Part shown: positions 38,933-48,322 of the stretch, in pieces
Layout: each line of letters starts with the position of its first letter
Position numbering within the stretch: position 1 is the first letter of the stretch
DNA from: an uncultured Pseudomonadales bacterium
Lineage (GTDB): Bacteria > Pseudomonadota > Gammaproteobacteria > Pseudomonadales > Pseudohongiellaceae
Assembly: GCA_943789335.1 (NCBI GenBank)
Contig: CALSTS010000002.1
Span: 1-64,000 of the forward strand
DNA length: 64,000 nt
Direction: 5' to 3'
Program-made: the position numbers and the translations under genes
The notes under the pieces: model-generated
Seen by the model: the letters and a program-made list of their open reading frames with translations, nothing else
What the model was told of the DNA's origin: nothing
Databases searched by the model: none

Positions 38933-39841
38933 ATGAGAAAACGACATGGCAGAAATATTTCAGGCATTCTAATCCTGGACAAACCTCAAGGCGAAACCTC
39001 CAATCGAAGTTTACAAAAAGTTAAAAGATTGTTTGAAGCATCTAAGGCTGGCCACACAGGCAGTCTAGACCCTCTTGCCACTGGTGTATTACCGCTTTGT
39101 TTTGGTGAAGCAACTAAAATTTCTCAATTCCTGCTGGATTCGAATAAAGCCTACACGACAAAAATTAAGCTAGGCGTTAAAACGGCGACAGGGGATTCAG
39201 AAGGAGAAGTGCTTGCTGAAAAAGATTGTAGTCATATTTCTTTGCAAGATATAGAAAAGGCCTTGGTTAATTTCAGGGGAGAAATTCAACAAGTTCCTTC
39301 CATGTATTCAGCGCTCAAACATAAGGGTGTTCCGCTTTATAAATTAGCTAGAGCAGGTAAAACGGTAGAACGAAAAACTCGTATAGTGTCTATTTATGAA
39401 CTTACCTTGATCTCTTATGAAGACACTTACCTAGAGCTAGATATCCACTGTAGTAAGGGGACGTATGTGCGGACTATAACCGATGACCTGGGAGAGGCTT
39501 TAGGTGTAGGGGCTCACGTCACTGCATTACGACGCACTCAGGCTGGACCGTTTACACTCGACCAAGCACAACGCTATGAAACCTTAGAGCAAATTAAAAA
39601 AGAAGATGATTTCGCTGCTATTGATGAATTCCTAATCCCTGCTGATCAGGCGATTCAGGAATTACCTGAAGTCATTCTTCCAGCTGCTACTGCTGAGTAT
39701 GTCTTACAAGGGCAGGCAGTAATTACAAGGCATCTGCCCACTGAAGGGCTTGTGCGCCTGTATAAAGAAGATGTATTCATAGGCATTGGTGAAATTCTAG
39801 ATGATGGCCGGGTTGCTCCCAAGCGCTTGTTTCTCTCCTGA
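38933..39841 (+). CDS. truB: tRNA pseudouridine(55) synthase
   Basis: TruB makes pseudouridine 55 in the T loop of tRNAs. The catalytic Asp is in AGHTGSLDPLATGVLPL. Other landmarks are ILILDKP near the N-terminus, the Tyr-containing KAYTTKIKLG, and the C-terminal PUA domain (after about residue 240). The length of 302 is normal. In most gammaproteobacteria rpsO comes next; here it is 9.4 kb away. Confidence 0.97.
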   Translation: MRKRHGRNISGILILDKPQGETSNRSLQKVKRLFEASKAGHTGSLDPLATGVLPLCFGEATKISQFLLDSNKAYTTKIKLGVKTATGDSEGEVLAEKDCSHISLQDIEKALVNFRGEIQQVPSMYSALKHKGVPLYKLARAGKTVERKTRIVSIYELTLISYEDTYLELDIHCSKGTYVRTITDDLGEALGVGAHVTALRRTQAGPFTLDQAQRYETLEQIKKEDDFAAIDEFLIPADQAIQELPEVILPAATAEYVLQGQAVITRHLPTEGLVRLYKEDVFIGIGEILDDGRVAPKRLFLS

Positions 39842-39908
39842 ATCATTTTTCTACAAAATCTGTTTTTATATATTCTCTGTAATTATTAGTGCCAATTTGA
39901 AGGAATTT

Positions 39909-39930
39909 ATCCCTATTTCTCTATAGGGAT
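39909..39930. repeat. Perfect 8-bp inverted repeat downstream of truB
   Basis: ATCCCTAT and ATAGGGAT surround a 6-base loop. There is no T run behind it, so it is a weak terminator or an operator for the gene at 40015. Confidence 0.4.
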
Positions 39931-40014
39931 AGAGATTATTGTCAAGCTAGTGTAATTTTAGCGCTAGCCGAAGTAATTCAATAAAAATTAACAATAGACA
40001 AAGGTAAGTTTCTT

Positions 40015-40890
40015 ATGTGTGATACTAGAACTGTAAAAGAAAATGAAGAATTTTTTAAGGCTAATCCTGACTTAAGTCGCCGTCAATTAGGTAAAGTTGT
40101 AGCTGGTGCAGGTGCGGCCATGATGCTGCCTCCTGTAGCTAATGCCCAAGATATTACCGAATCTCATATCGACATTACGACATCTGATGGTGTGGCGGAT
40201 TCCTATTTTGTTCATCCTTCAACAGGTGAACATCCTGCGGTCTTAATTTGGACTGATATTCTGGGTCTACGCCCAGCCTTTGAAATGATGGCAAGGCGTC
40301 TGGCGCAATCAGGCTATTCAGTTTTGGTGCCTAATCCTTTCTATCGGAGCGCCAGAGCGCCCGTAGTAGAAGAGGGAGCTTCGTTCCAGGACCCAGCAGT
40401 CAGAGAAACAGTCATTGGGATGCGTTCTATCCTTTCTGAACAAACCGACATTTCTGATGCTGCGGCTTTTGTTGAATTCCTGGATGCTCAGGATTCAGTT
40501 GATAGTAATCGTAAAATGGGAACTACAGGCTATTGCATGGGTGGTCCAATGGTCATGCGGACTGTGGGTACTAATAGTCGAATGGGTGCTGGTGGCACTT
40601 TCCATGGTGGTGGTTTGGCAACTGATGCTCCTAATAGCCCGCATCTTTTGATACCGCAAATGGATGCCAGCATGTTGATTTGTGTTGCTGCTAATGATGA
40701 TGAAGATGCTCCGGAAGTTAAAAATATCCTTAGAGAGGCTTTTGCAGCTGAAAATGTATCGGCAGAAATTGAAGTCTACGAAGGCACCTTGCATGGATGG
40801 TGCCCACCAGATAGCGCTGTGTATCATGAAGCTCAGGCAGAACGTGCTTGGAGTCGTTTATTAAATTTATTTGAGAGCGCCCTGGCTTAA
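40015..40890 (+). CDS. Dienelactone hydrolase family protein, probable Tat export
   Basis: This is an alpha/beta-hydrolase of 291 residues. A twin-arginine-like signal (SRRQLG then a hydrophobic stretch ending ANAQD) suggests export. The catalytic Cys sits in the nucleophile elbow GYCMGG, the Asp probably in ANDDED and the His in LHGWCPP, the Cys-Asp-His triad of dienelactone hydrolases. The true substrate is unknown; many family members are general esterases. It begins the six-gene plus-strand block inserted between truB and rpsO. Confidence 0.8.
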   Translation: MCDTRTVKENEEFFKANPDLSRRQLGKVVAGAGAAMMLPPVANAQDITESHIDITTSDGVADSYFVHPSTGEHPAVLIWTDILGLRPAFEMMARRLAQSGYSVLVPNPFYRSARAPVVEEGASFQDPAVRETVIGMRSILSEQTDISDAAAFVEFLDAQDSVDSNRKMGTTGYCMGGPMVMRTVGTNSRMGAGGTFHGGGLATDAPNSPHLLIPQMDASMLICVAANDDEDAPEVKNILREAFAAENVSAEIEVYEGTLHGWCPPDSAVYHEAQAERAWSRLLNLFESALA

Positions 40891-40920
40891 GCCCTCAATT
40901 TCAATCATAGGTAGTTGATT

Positions 40921-42288
40921 ATGAAAAAAGTTACATCTTTAGTTTTTGTTGTATTTGCTTTGGTAACTGCTTCGGCAGCTTACACTCAGAATGTTCCGCT
41001 TGAACGTCTAATGGAATATCTTGAGATTGATACGATTAATCCGCCAGGAAATGAAAGCCGGGGTGTAACTTTTTTCCAAAGAATTTTTGAAGAAGCAGGC
41101 ATCGACTATGAAGCTGTTGAGTCAGCTCCTGGTCGCGGAAATATATGGGCCCGACTTGAAGGCGGTGATGAGCCGGCTTTAGTCTTGCTGCATCATATTG
41201 ATGTGGTTCCTGCTACTCGAGAGTATTGGGATACTGACCCTCTTGAGGCGGTGATAAAAGATGGCATGTTATACGCTAGAGGAACTTCTGATACGAAATC
41301 CCTGGGAATTATGCATCTGGAAGCGTTTCTTTTTTTACATAGAAACAATATTCAATTAAATCGTGATGTTATTTTTATGGCGACGGCTGATGAAGAGGCT
41401 GGTGGTTTTTTTGGCGCTGGCTGGTTGGTTGAAAATCGACCTGAAATATTTGAGGGAGTCGGTTACTTGCTCAATGAAGGCGGTGGTGCAACCTTAATGG
41501 AGAATGATCAGATTCAGTTGGCCATTGAAGTTGCACAAAAAAGACCTTATTGGTTGAAGCTTGTTGCAACAGATGTCCCTGGTCACGGTTCTGTACCAAG
41601 AACAACGTCTGCCACTACTCGTCTAATTGCGGCACTTAACCGGATTCAGCAAAACCCTTTCGAACCCCATGTGGTTCAATCGGTGCGTGATATGTTTGCG
41701 CGTTTAGCGCCAAACGAAGATCCAAAATGGCAAGATGCAATGAGTAATATTGATGAGGCTATTTTAGACCCTGAATTTTTAAGAGTACTGCAAGACGAAA
41801 GACCTAGTTTCCATTCGCTGATTAGAAATACCTGCTCTATTACAATGCTCAGTGGCAGTGAAAAAATCAATGTTGTCTCGCCTGAAGCGAGTGCTGAATT
41901 GGATTGTAGGATTTTGCCGGATCAGGATGCTGAGGAATTTTTGAACGGTATACGTGAGCGCATTGCAGATGATCAGATAGAGATTGAAGAAATTATGTTA
42001 TTCAGTGCAGCAGCGTCCAGTACTGAAACAGATCTTTTTAGCCTGATGAGTAGGGTTATTGAGGAAAGGTATGCTTCAGTGAATATCGTTCCTTCAGCGA
42101 TGACTGGATTTACCGATAGTCATTTTTTTCGAGACTTGGGGATCATTAGTTATGGTTTTGATCCAGTTATTTTCCCAGATGGTGTAAATTCCAATATACA
42201 TGGAAATAATGAGCGTATTCCTGTTGAAGCGTTCAATCAGGGCGTGGAGTTGACCATCGATGTTGTACGGGAGTTCGTTGAGCGGTAA
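40921..42288 (+). CDS. Secreted M20-family peptidase/deacylase
   Basis: M20 enzymes are dinuclear-zinc amidohydrolases that cut dipeptides or N-acyl amino acids. A signal peptide ends near SAAYTQN. Zinc ligands and catalytic residues appear as HHIDVVP (His and Asp), RGTSDTKS (Asp), TADEEAGG (the Glu-Glu pair), and a late His in NSNIHGNNERI. The ATG at 40921 is taken as start. Product location would be periplasmic, supplying amino acids to the following transport and oxidation genes. Confidence 0.88.
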   Translation: MKKVTSLVFVVFALVTASAAYTQNVPLERLMEYLEIDTINPPGNESRGVTFFQRIFEEAGIDYEAVESAPGRGNIWARLEGGDEPALVLLHHIDVVPATREYWDTDPLEAVIKDGMLYARGTSDTKSLGIMHLEAFLFLHRNNIQLNRDVIFMATADEEAGGFFGAGWLVENRPEIFEGVGYLLNEGGGATLMENDQIQLAIEVAQKRPYWLKLVATDVPGHGSVPRTTSATTRLIAALNRIQQNPFEPHVVQSVRDMFARLAPNEDPKWQDAMSNIDEAILDPEFLRVLQDERPSFHSLIRNTCSITMLSGSEKINVVSPEASAELDCRILPDQDAEEFLNGIRERIADDQIEIEEIMLFSAAASSTETDLFSLMSRVIEERYASVNIVPSAMTGFTDSHFFRDLGIISYGFDPVIFPDGVNSNIHGNNERIPVEAFNQGVELTIDVVREFVER

Positions 42289-42370
42289 ATAGAAGCAGTA
42301 AAACTGCTTTTGCTGGTGAATTTGTCGATTAATGAAACCATTATATTAATACCAGAGCTAATTAGAAAGA

Positions 42371-43630
42371 ATGAAAATTATTGTTGTTGGTTCTGGCTTG
42401 ATGGGAGTTACTACCGCTTATTACCTTTCTGAACAGGGGCATGAAGTAATTGTTGTCGATCGCCAGCCAGGTCCTGCACAGGAAACCAGTTTTGCGAATG
42501 CCTGCGTCCTTCATCCAAGTCAAGCTAGCCCCTGGAATCATCCTGGCGTCGCCTGGCAAATATTGAAGTGGATGGGTAAGGAAAATTCCCCCTTTTTGCT
42601 TAGACCTAGTGCCATACCTTCATTACTTAAATGGGGGCTTACTTTCTTGCACCATTCTAAACCAGAAAGGTTTCATGCGAATCTAAAGGTCAATACCTTA
42701 CTGGCAAACTACAACATAGAATGTGTTGAGGAATTGAAGAAACAACACCCATTTGACTATTGTGCTCAAGGTTTGGGGAGTATGAAAGTTCTTGGCAATG
42801 AGCAGGAACTTGAAATTGCCATAGAACAGATAGCACTTTTCCAAGATATGGGTATTGAGTGCAAGGCTTTAGATCAAGCCGAAGTTTTTAACAAAGAACC
42901 TGCTCTAGTTGAAAATGGAAGTAAATTGGTTGGAGGGATTTTTTACCCGAAAGATCAAACCGGGGATGCTCATGAATTTTGTCAAAAACTGGCAGAGCTG
43001 GCCAAGTTGAAGCAAGTTGAATTTAAATATGATGTAAATGTTGAGGAATTTTTAACAGCGAATAACAAGATTACGGGTATAAAAACTAGCAAAGGCGATT
43101 ATTCTGCTGACGCTTATGTTCTTGCAGCCGGAAGCTATAGTCCCTTGTTGGCGAAATCGCTAAAACTGAAATTACCTATAAGGCCTATCAAGGGATACTC
43201 TATAACGCTTGAAATGGATGACTGGGAGTTAAAACCTCAGATGCCAGTGATTGATGAAGAAGCACACGTTGCAATAACCCCTTTAGGAAATCGATTACGT
43301 GCTGCGGGTACTGCCGAATTAAATGGCTATAACTCTGAAATTAATGCGCATCGTATCCAAATGGTTTTACAACAAGTTATAGCCAGATATCCCGAAGCTG
43401 GGGTGAATATAGAAGGTGCAAATATCAATGCCTGGGCCGGCTTAAGACCAACCACTGCTGATGGTGTCCCTATCATGGGCGAAACACCTATCAAGAATCT
43501 GTATCTGAACACAGGCCATGGTCATCTTGGTTGGTCGCTGGCTATGGCGTCAGGGAAAATAGTGGCTGATATAATCAACGGTAGCAATCCAGCTATAAGT
43601 ATTGCTCCTTATTCTTTAACTCGTTTTTAA
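42371..43630 (+). CDS. dadA: D-amino acid dehydrogenase, small subunit family
   Basis: DadA is a flavoprotein of the inner membrane face that oxidatively deaminates D-amino acids to 2-oxo acids, passing electrons to the respiratory chain. The FAD-binding motif IIVVGSGLMGVTTAYYLSEQGHEV is at the N-terminus. The family motifs ETSFANAC, GYSITLEM and WAGLRPTTADGVPIMG, and the end GHGHLGWSLAMASG, are all present. It has 419 residues against about 430 in E. coli. Genes for a transporter, RidA and an N-acyl-D-amino-acid deacylase follow on the same strand, supporting the assignment. A D-amino-acid-specific substrate cannot be told. Confidence 0.9.
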   Translation: MKIIVVGSGLMGVTTAYYLSEQGHEVIVVDRQPGPAQETSFANACVLHPSQASPWNHPGVAWQILKWMGKENSPFLLRPSAIPSLLKWGLTFLHHSKPERFHANLKVNTLLANYNIECVEELKKQHPFDYCAQGLGSMKVLGNEQELEIAIEQIALFQDMGIECKALDQAEVFNKEPALVENGSKLVGGIFYPKDQTGDAHEFCQKLAELAKLKQVEFKYDVNVEEFLTANNKITGIKTSKGDYSADAYVLAAGSYSPLLAKSLKLKLPIRPIKGYSITLEMDDWELKPQMPVIDEEAHVAITPLGNRLRAAGTAELNGYNSEINAHRIQMVLQQVIARYPEAGVNIEGANINAWAGLRPTTADGVPIMGETPIKNLYLNTGHGHLGWSLAMASGKIVADIINGSNPAISIAPYSLTRF

Positions 43631-43651
43631 ATAAGGATAGTCTCTTTTGAT

Positions 43652-44752
43652 ATGAAATATCTTAATTTTCAATTTTTAAAAGCAATAATACTTCCGGGTC
43701 TTATTTTTCAGTCAGTAGTGATCGCTGGTGGTTATGCTACTGGACGAGAGCTTGTGGAATTTTTTCTTTCAAATGGGCCGCGTGCAGGGATGTATGGCAT
43801 GTTGGTTGCGACGGTAGTCTGGTCCCTAGTGTTAGCAACAAGCCTGGAATTTGCCAGACTCACAAAAAGTAGTGATTACAGAACGTTTTTTAAGCATTTG
43901 CTGGGGCCGGCATGGTTTCTATATGAAATTGTATACATTATTACCATTGTGCTTATTTTGTCAGTAATTGGTTCAGCTGCTGGAATCCTGTTATCTGACA
44001 TGCTTAATACACCGCCATTTTTTGGCACAATATTTTTGATTGTGATAATTGGTTTGCTGACTTTTTTTGGGACAAAACTTATAGAAAAAGTTCTCGCAAG
44101 CTGGTCTTTGTTGTTATATGCGGTTTATATATCGTTTTTAATTCTTGGATTTACGAAATTTAGCGGGGCTATAGAATCAAGCTTTTCACTTCCGGCAGAA
44201 AATACTGCATGGGTGGGTGATGGTATTAAATATGCGAGTTACAATTTGGCGATCATCCCGACTATCTTATTTTGTATGAGGCACATTACATCGCGCCAAC
44301 AAGCCATCACTGGCGGTCTTATTGGTGGGGTACTGGCTATATTGCCAGGCATACTATTTTATTTGGTGCTTGTAGGTTTTTATCCAGCTGTACTGAGTGA
44401 AGCAGTTCCAATTAATTTTATTCTGGCAGCAATGGGGATTCCCATTTTTCAACTGATTTTTCAAATAGTGATATTTGGTACCTTTATTGAGACTGGGACA
44501 GCCTTACTACATGCCTTAAATGAGCGTATTGCCGTTACCTATGAAGAGAAATCACAACATATGCCGGTTTATTTACGTCCTGCTGTTGCTGTTGTTACTA
44601 TGGTAATTGCTGTTTTTGTTAGTGACAGGATTGGATTGATTAATTTAATTGCTCAAGGTTATGTTCTGCTCACATATCTATTTTTGGCGGTATTCGTGAT
44701 TCCATTATTCACTATTGGCTTGTATAAAATTATAAAGTTCAAAACAGCTTAG
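43652..44752 (+). CDS. YkvI-like membrane protein, putative amino-acid transporter
   Basis: This is an inner-membrane protein of 366 residues with about ten hydrophobic helices. The start (PGLIFQSVVIAGGYATGREL) and ASYNLAIIPTILFCMRHITS are typical of the uncharacterised YkvI family in the LeuT/APC-like fold group. The glycine-rich unwound segment in helix 1 (VIAGGYATG) fits a substrate site. Substrate is inferred only from context: dadA starts the same unit 22 bases upstream. Confidence 0.75.
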   Translation: MKYLNFQFLKAIILPGLIFQSVVIAGGYATGRELVEFFLSNGPRAGMYGMLVATVVWSLVLATSLEFARLTKSSDYRTFFKHLLGPAWFLYEIVYIITIVLILSVIGSAAGILLSDMLNTPPFFGTIFLIVIIGLLTFFGTKLIEKVLASWSLLLYAVYISFLILGFTKFSGAIESSFSLPAENTAWVGDGIKYASYNLAIIPTILFCMRHITSRQQAITGGLIGGVLAILPGILFYLVLVGFYPAVLSEAVPINFILAAMGIPIFQLIFQIVIFGTFIETGTALLHALNERIAVTYEEKSQHMPVYLRPAVAVVTMVIAVFVSDRIGLINLIAQGYVLLTYLFLAVFVIPLFTIGLYKIIKFKTA

Positions 44753-44813
44753 CAGTAAGAAAAAACCAAAATAAAATTCATATAAAATTTATTAATAGAG
44801 ACTAGAGTTAAAT

Positions 44814-45167
44814 ATGAGCATACAAAGATTACAAACCAGCGATCGAATGAGCCAGATTGTTATTCATGGCGATACTGTTTATTTAGCAGGGCAGACTGCA
44901 TTAGCGGCACCAGGAGAAAGTGTTGCAGCACAGACCAAGGCTATTCTTGATGGCATAGATGCAAAACTAGCAGAAGCCGGGACTGATAAAAGTAAAGTAC
45001 TGACCGCTACAATTTGGCTATGCAGCATGGATGATTTTGAAGAAATGAATATAGTATGGGATGAGTGGACAAAAGGTGGAAATGCACCATGTCGAGCTTG
45101 CGTGGAATCTCCCAGACTTGCAGCACCACAATTCACAGTCGAAATTGGTGTAATAGCCGCTAAGTAG
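44814..45167 (+). CDS. RidA-family reactive intermediate deaminase
   Basis: RidA proteins hydrolyse reactive imines and enamines released by amino-acid oxidases and PLP enzymes. The 117-residue protein has the catalytic Arg in PCRACVES, with the beta strand VYLAGQTAL and the fold core typical of the YjgF/YER057c/UK114 family. DadA releases the kind of 2-imino acid that RidA removes, which gives a specific biochemical link within the cluster. Confidence 0.9.
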   Translation: MSIQRLQTSDRMSQIVIHGDTVYLAGQTALAAPGESVAAQTKAILDGIDAKLAEAGTDKSKVLTATIWLCSMDDFEEMNIVWDEWTKGGNAPCRACVESPRLAAPQFTVEIGVIAAK

Positions 45168-45238
45168 ATTCAATTATATTAATTATTAGCAAACTGTTTT
45201 ATATCGACTTATATCGACAAAATTGAGTGAGAATTTTA

Positions 45239-46804
45239 ATGAATAAACAATACCCTTTACTTTCAAAGTTTAAAGTTACTTTCACCCTTATTTTAATTCT
45301 AGGAATTTCTGCGTGTTCTGAACCGGTTAGTTATGACCTGATTTTTCGTGGAGGTACAATAATTGACGGCAGCGATGGTGAAGCATATCAGGGTGATTTA
45401 GCAATCAATGGTGATCAAATCGTTGCTATTGGTCAATTAGATGATGCTAGTGGCGAGATTGAAATTGATGCCAGTGGTCTGGTGGTGGCGCCAGGGTTTA
45501 TCAATATCCACAGTCATGCTGTTGGCGATGCTCTGCCAACTGCGGTCAATATGATCAGTCAAGGCGTTACCACAGAAATTATGAATTCTGATGGCTATGG
45601 TCCTGTTGATATCAATACCCAGTTTGACTCTTACAGGCAAAATGGTCTTGCCTTAAACGTTGGTGGCTTTATAGGGTTCAATAGTGTCTGGAGCGAAGTT
45701 GTCGGAACTGAAAACATTAGGCCTACACAGGTTCAAATCAGTCAAATGCAGGACATCATCCGAGTCGGATTAGAAGCTGGATCCTGGGGAGTGTCAGCAG
45801 GGTTGGATTATGTTCCAGGTTATTACGCTACTACTGAAGAAGTGATTGCAGTTCTCGAACCCTTTGCTGCATGGAATGTAGTTTTTGCTAACCATGATCG
45901 TGTTACGCCAGAAAGTGGGTATAGCTCGGTTACAGGAATGACTGAAACAATCACCATTGGTGAAGAGGCTGGATTAATACCCTTGGTGACTCACATGAAG
46001 GTTCAAGGCTGGGAACAAGGCAAAGCTGATGAAATTCTTGAAGCAATGCGTGTTGCAAACACATCAAATTCAGAAGGCGCTGTTGCTGATGTTTATCCCT
46101 ATTTAGCTGGTCAGACTGGACTTGCTGCGTTGATTATTCCGAGTTGGGCTCAAGCTGGTGGTCGTGACGCTATGTTGGAAAGGTTCAGAGATAGTGAATT
46201 GCGTGCCAGTATTATTGAAGAAGCTGAAGCCTCTATGGACTTACGTTGGGGTGGTCCATCAGGCGTCTTTGTGGGTGGGCAGCAAGAATTAACAGACATC
46301 ATGAATGACCTTGAAACTGATTCACATGGTGAAGCCGTTATTCGTATATTAGAAGAATCTGATAATGGTGTAATTCTTCGTTTTGGTAGTGAAGAAGACT
46401 TGATTAAAATAATGCAGCACCCCAGTGTTTCAATAGCTTGTGATTGCGACGCCGCCCAAGAAGGTGAACCCGTTCATCCTAGATATTGGGGAACTTTCCC
46501 AAAAGTGCTTGGTGAATATGTGCGAGAAAAGGGAGCGCTTACCCTGGAAAATGCGATTTATAAAATGACTAGCTTGCCAGCTAAAACAATAGGAATTGAG
46601 GATAGAGGTTTACTAAAACCAGGTATGGCTGCGGATATCACAGTTTTTGATCCGGCAACTATTATTGATCATGCAACATTTGATACTCCGACAGCCAGGC
46701 CGGAAGGGATTGAATATGTTGTTATCAATGGTGAAATGGCATTTAGCAATGGAGTGGCCACTGGTGTTCAGGCCGGCGAGGTATTATCTCGAGCGCTTCC
46801 TTAA
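45239..46804 (+). CDS. N-acyl-D-amino-acid deacylase-like amidohydrolase, lipoprotein
   Basis: This is a metal-dependent amidohydrolase of about 521 residues. The N-terminus has a lipoprotein signal with a lipobox ending in Cys (LGISACSEP), so it is probably attached to a membrane facing the periplasm. The TIM-barrel metal motif is GFINIHSHA (a His-x-His). The later metal ligands fit VTHMKVQGW (His in the middle of the barrel) and CDCDAAQ (Asp near the end). The family removes acyl groups from N-acyl-D-amino acids. The start ATG 45239 is chosen over the GTG at 45227. It is the last gene of the D-amino-acid block. Confidence 0.82.
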   Translation: MNKQYPLLSKFKVTFTLILILGISACSEPVSYDLIFRGGTIIDGSDGEAYQGDLAINGDQIVAIGQLDDASGEIEIDASGLVVAPGFINIHSHAVGDALPTAVNMISQGVTTEIMNSDGYGPVDINTQFDSYRQNGLALNVGGFIGFNSVWSEVVGTENIRPTQVQISQMQDIIRVGLEAGSWGVSAGLDYVPGYYATTEEVIAVLEPFAAWNVVFANHDRVTPESGYSSVTGMTETITIGEEAGLIPLVTHMKVQGWEQGKADEILEAMRVANTSNSEGAVADVYPYLAGQTGLAALIIPSWAQAGGRDAMLERFRDSELRASIIEEAEASMDLRWGGPSGVFVGGQQELTDIMNDLETDSHGEAVIRILEESDNGVILRFGSEEDLIKIMQHPSVSIACDCDAAQEGEPVHPRYWGTFPKVLGEYVREKGALTLENAIYKMTSLPAKTIGIEDRGLLKPGMAADITVFDPATIIDHATFDTPTARPEGIEYVVINGEMAFSNGVATGVQAGEVLSRALP

Positions 46805-46831
46805 TAGGGCAGTGCCTATGGGCGGGTTTAT

Positions 46832-46864
46832 AGTGTCAGGTTAAATTCTTACCCTGACACTTTA
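46832..46864. terminator. Bidirectional terminator
   Basis: AGTGTCAGG and CCTGACACT form a perfect 9-bp stem with a 12-base loop, followed by TTT. It lies between the converging amidohydrolase gene and the minus-strand gene ending at 46898. Confidence 0.75.
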
Positions 46865-46897
46865 CTCTGGCAGTATAAATAAATTCAGCTCTTAGAT

Positions 46898-47308
46898 TTA
46901 TTCTCGCGGTGAGCCATAAGTGAAGCCTTCACTGCCATCTTCATTAACCGTAGTTACGAATTCCACATTACCTACATTAGGTGCATTTCGAGCTCTTGCG
47001 GCATGCACAATAACGGTATCGCCCTCTACTAAGGTATTCCGCCTCCAGCCGCGACGTAACAAGCTGCTGGCTGCTGCAAGCTCAAAGTCCCAATGAACTA
47101 CTTCTCCATTGTCATCAGTTGCATCTATATACAAGCGAGCATGCGGGTTGGTTAAAGCCAGTCTGACCACAGTGCCAGTGACAATAACCGGCTGGTTTAT
47201 ATCAAATTCAGATCTGAAATTATGATGGGCAAATAAAGGCGCTGAGACAAATAGCCCGGTTAAGATAGAAGAAAGTATTATCAGTTTAATTTTCATTATT
47301 TTCTCCAA
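46898..47308 (-). CDS. Secreted DUF6152-family protein
   Basis: The 136-residue product has a signal peptide ending near PLFAHHN. The pattern HHNFRSEFD (His-His start, conserved Phe/Asp), VIVTGTVVRLALTNPHARLYID and the last beta strands fit DUF6152, a family of small periplasmic OB-like beta proteins of unknown role. It is separated by only 5 bases from the gene upstream, so both are in one transcript. Confidence 0.75.
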   Translation of the reverse strand: MEKIMKIKLIILSSILTGLFVSAPLFAHHNFRSEFDINQPVIVTGTVVRLALTNPHARLYIDATDDNGEVVHWDFELAAASSLLRRGWRRNTLVEGDTVIVHAARARNAPNVGNVEFVTTVNEDGSEGFTYGSPRE

Positions 47309-47313
47309 TTAAA

Positions 47314-48150
47314 TTAATTAAAGTATTGAGTTGATTGTTCGTTTTCACAGACCCACTCGATTAAGTTATCACCTGGCATAATGCTTTGCTCAATCCGCAG
47401 TGAAAAAGGCTCTGTATAAGCACCTGGGTCATCAATGAGAATATCGATTTCTAACTTTCCGTAAGTGGGCCGACTAAAGCGTTCAACGGTTCTTAACTGT
47501 TCGGTGGTAGGGCTGCCATTAAAATCAAGCCAACCATCACCTCTAAAGTTTGTCGTTTCAACTACCAAAGTATCGCCTTCCCAATGACCTACTGAATAGC
47601 CATACCACCACTCTAGAGCCTCATCATCTGGCGCAGGACGCCCATCCATAAAAACCTGACGTACACCCGCGCTGGCTTCATAAATGATAGCCAATCTATC
47701 GTCACCTTGAACAATGTCTCTGGGCTGTCCGTGGGTGTGAAATTGCATATGGCCTAGTGGCAGACAGTAGCTATCAGGATTATCTATGCCATTATTTTCC
47801 ATACGCCTGGCACGCTCTTCGCGCGCCCATGGTTGATAAGGTAAGCCATTTTCAAAACCGAAGCCCTGATCCCAAAAAGTGGCATAAGGGGGAACGCCAG
47901 GAGGCGGCTCAGCTGGTTCCCCAACAGGTCTGCCTTGCTCACCGCCCTGATGATGCCTAATTACATTCCAGGTTCCAGTAAAATCAACATTCCCATTAGC
48001 TGTACGAGGTGCTGGGGCGTCCATATCAACGGTTCCATCGGGCAGAAGAGGAGTGCCAGGCACAAGATAATAGGGCCATTGAGCGCTTACAGGCATGGAA
48101 ACTAGCAGTGAAGTGGTAATAATTAGCGATATGGCAAAGGAGCGTTTCAT
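47314..48150 (-). CDS. Secreted protein of unknown function, partner of the DUF6152 gene
   Basis: The 278-residue product has a signal peptide (cleaved near PVSAQWPY). Its body (FTGTWNVIRHH, LPLGHMQFHTHGQPRDIVQGDDRLAIIYE, YSVGHWEGDTLVVETTNFRGDGW) is rich in aromatic and acidic residues and resembles a beta-sheet-rich family often found as the neighbour of DUF6152 genes. That neighbourhood is a recollection, not computed here. The function is unknown; a periplasmic binding role is possible. Confidence 0.65.
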   Translation of the reverse strand: MKRSFAISLIITTSLLVSMPVSAQWPYYLVPGTPLLPDGTVDMDAPAPRTANGNVDFTGTWNVIRHHQGGEQGRPVGEPAEPPPGVPPYATFWDQGFGFENGLPYQPWAREERARRMENNGIDNPDSYCLPLGHMQFHTHGQPRDIVQGDDRLAIIYEASAGVRQVFMDGRPAPDDEALEWWYGYSVGHWEGDTLVVETTNFRGDGWLDFNGSPTTEQLRTVERFSRPTYGKLEIDILIDDPGAYTEPFSLRIEQSIMPGDNLIEWVCENEQSTQYFN

Positions 48151-48322
48151 AGATCTACCTCAAATAAAATTATATTTATTAAGCCCTTTAAGGATGCAAA
48201 CGATAAAACAAATCATCTTCAAAATGCAAACCTGTTTTGTCTACCTAGCTAACAAAGCCTCAACACTTTCTAGTGTAAAACATAATTGTTATTAACTTTA
48301 TGAAAGATTTGTGATTTTTAAA

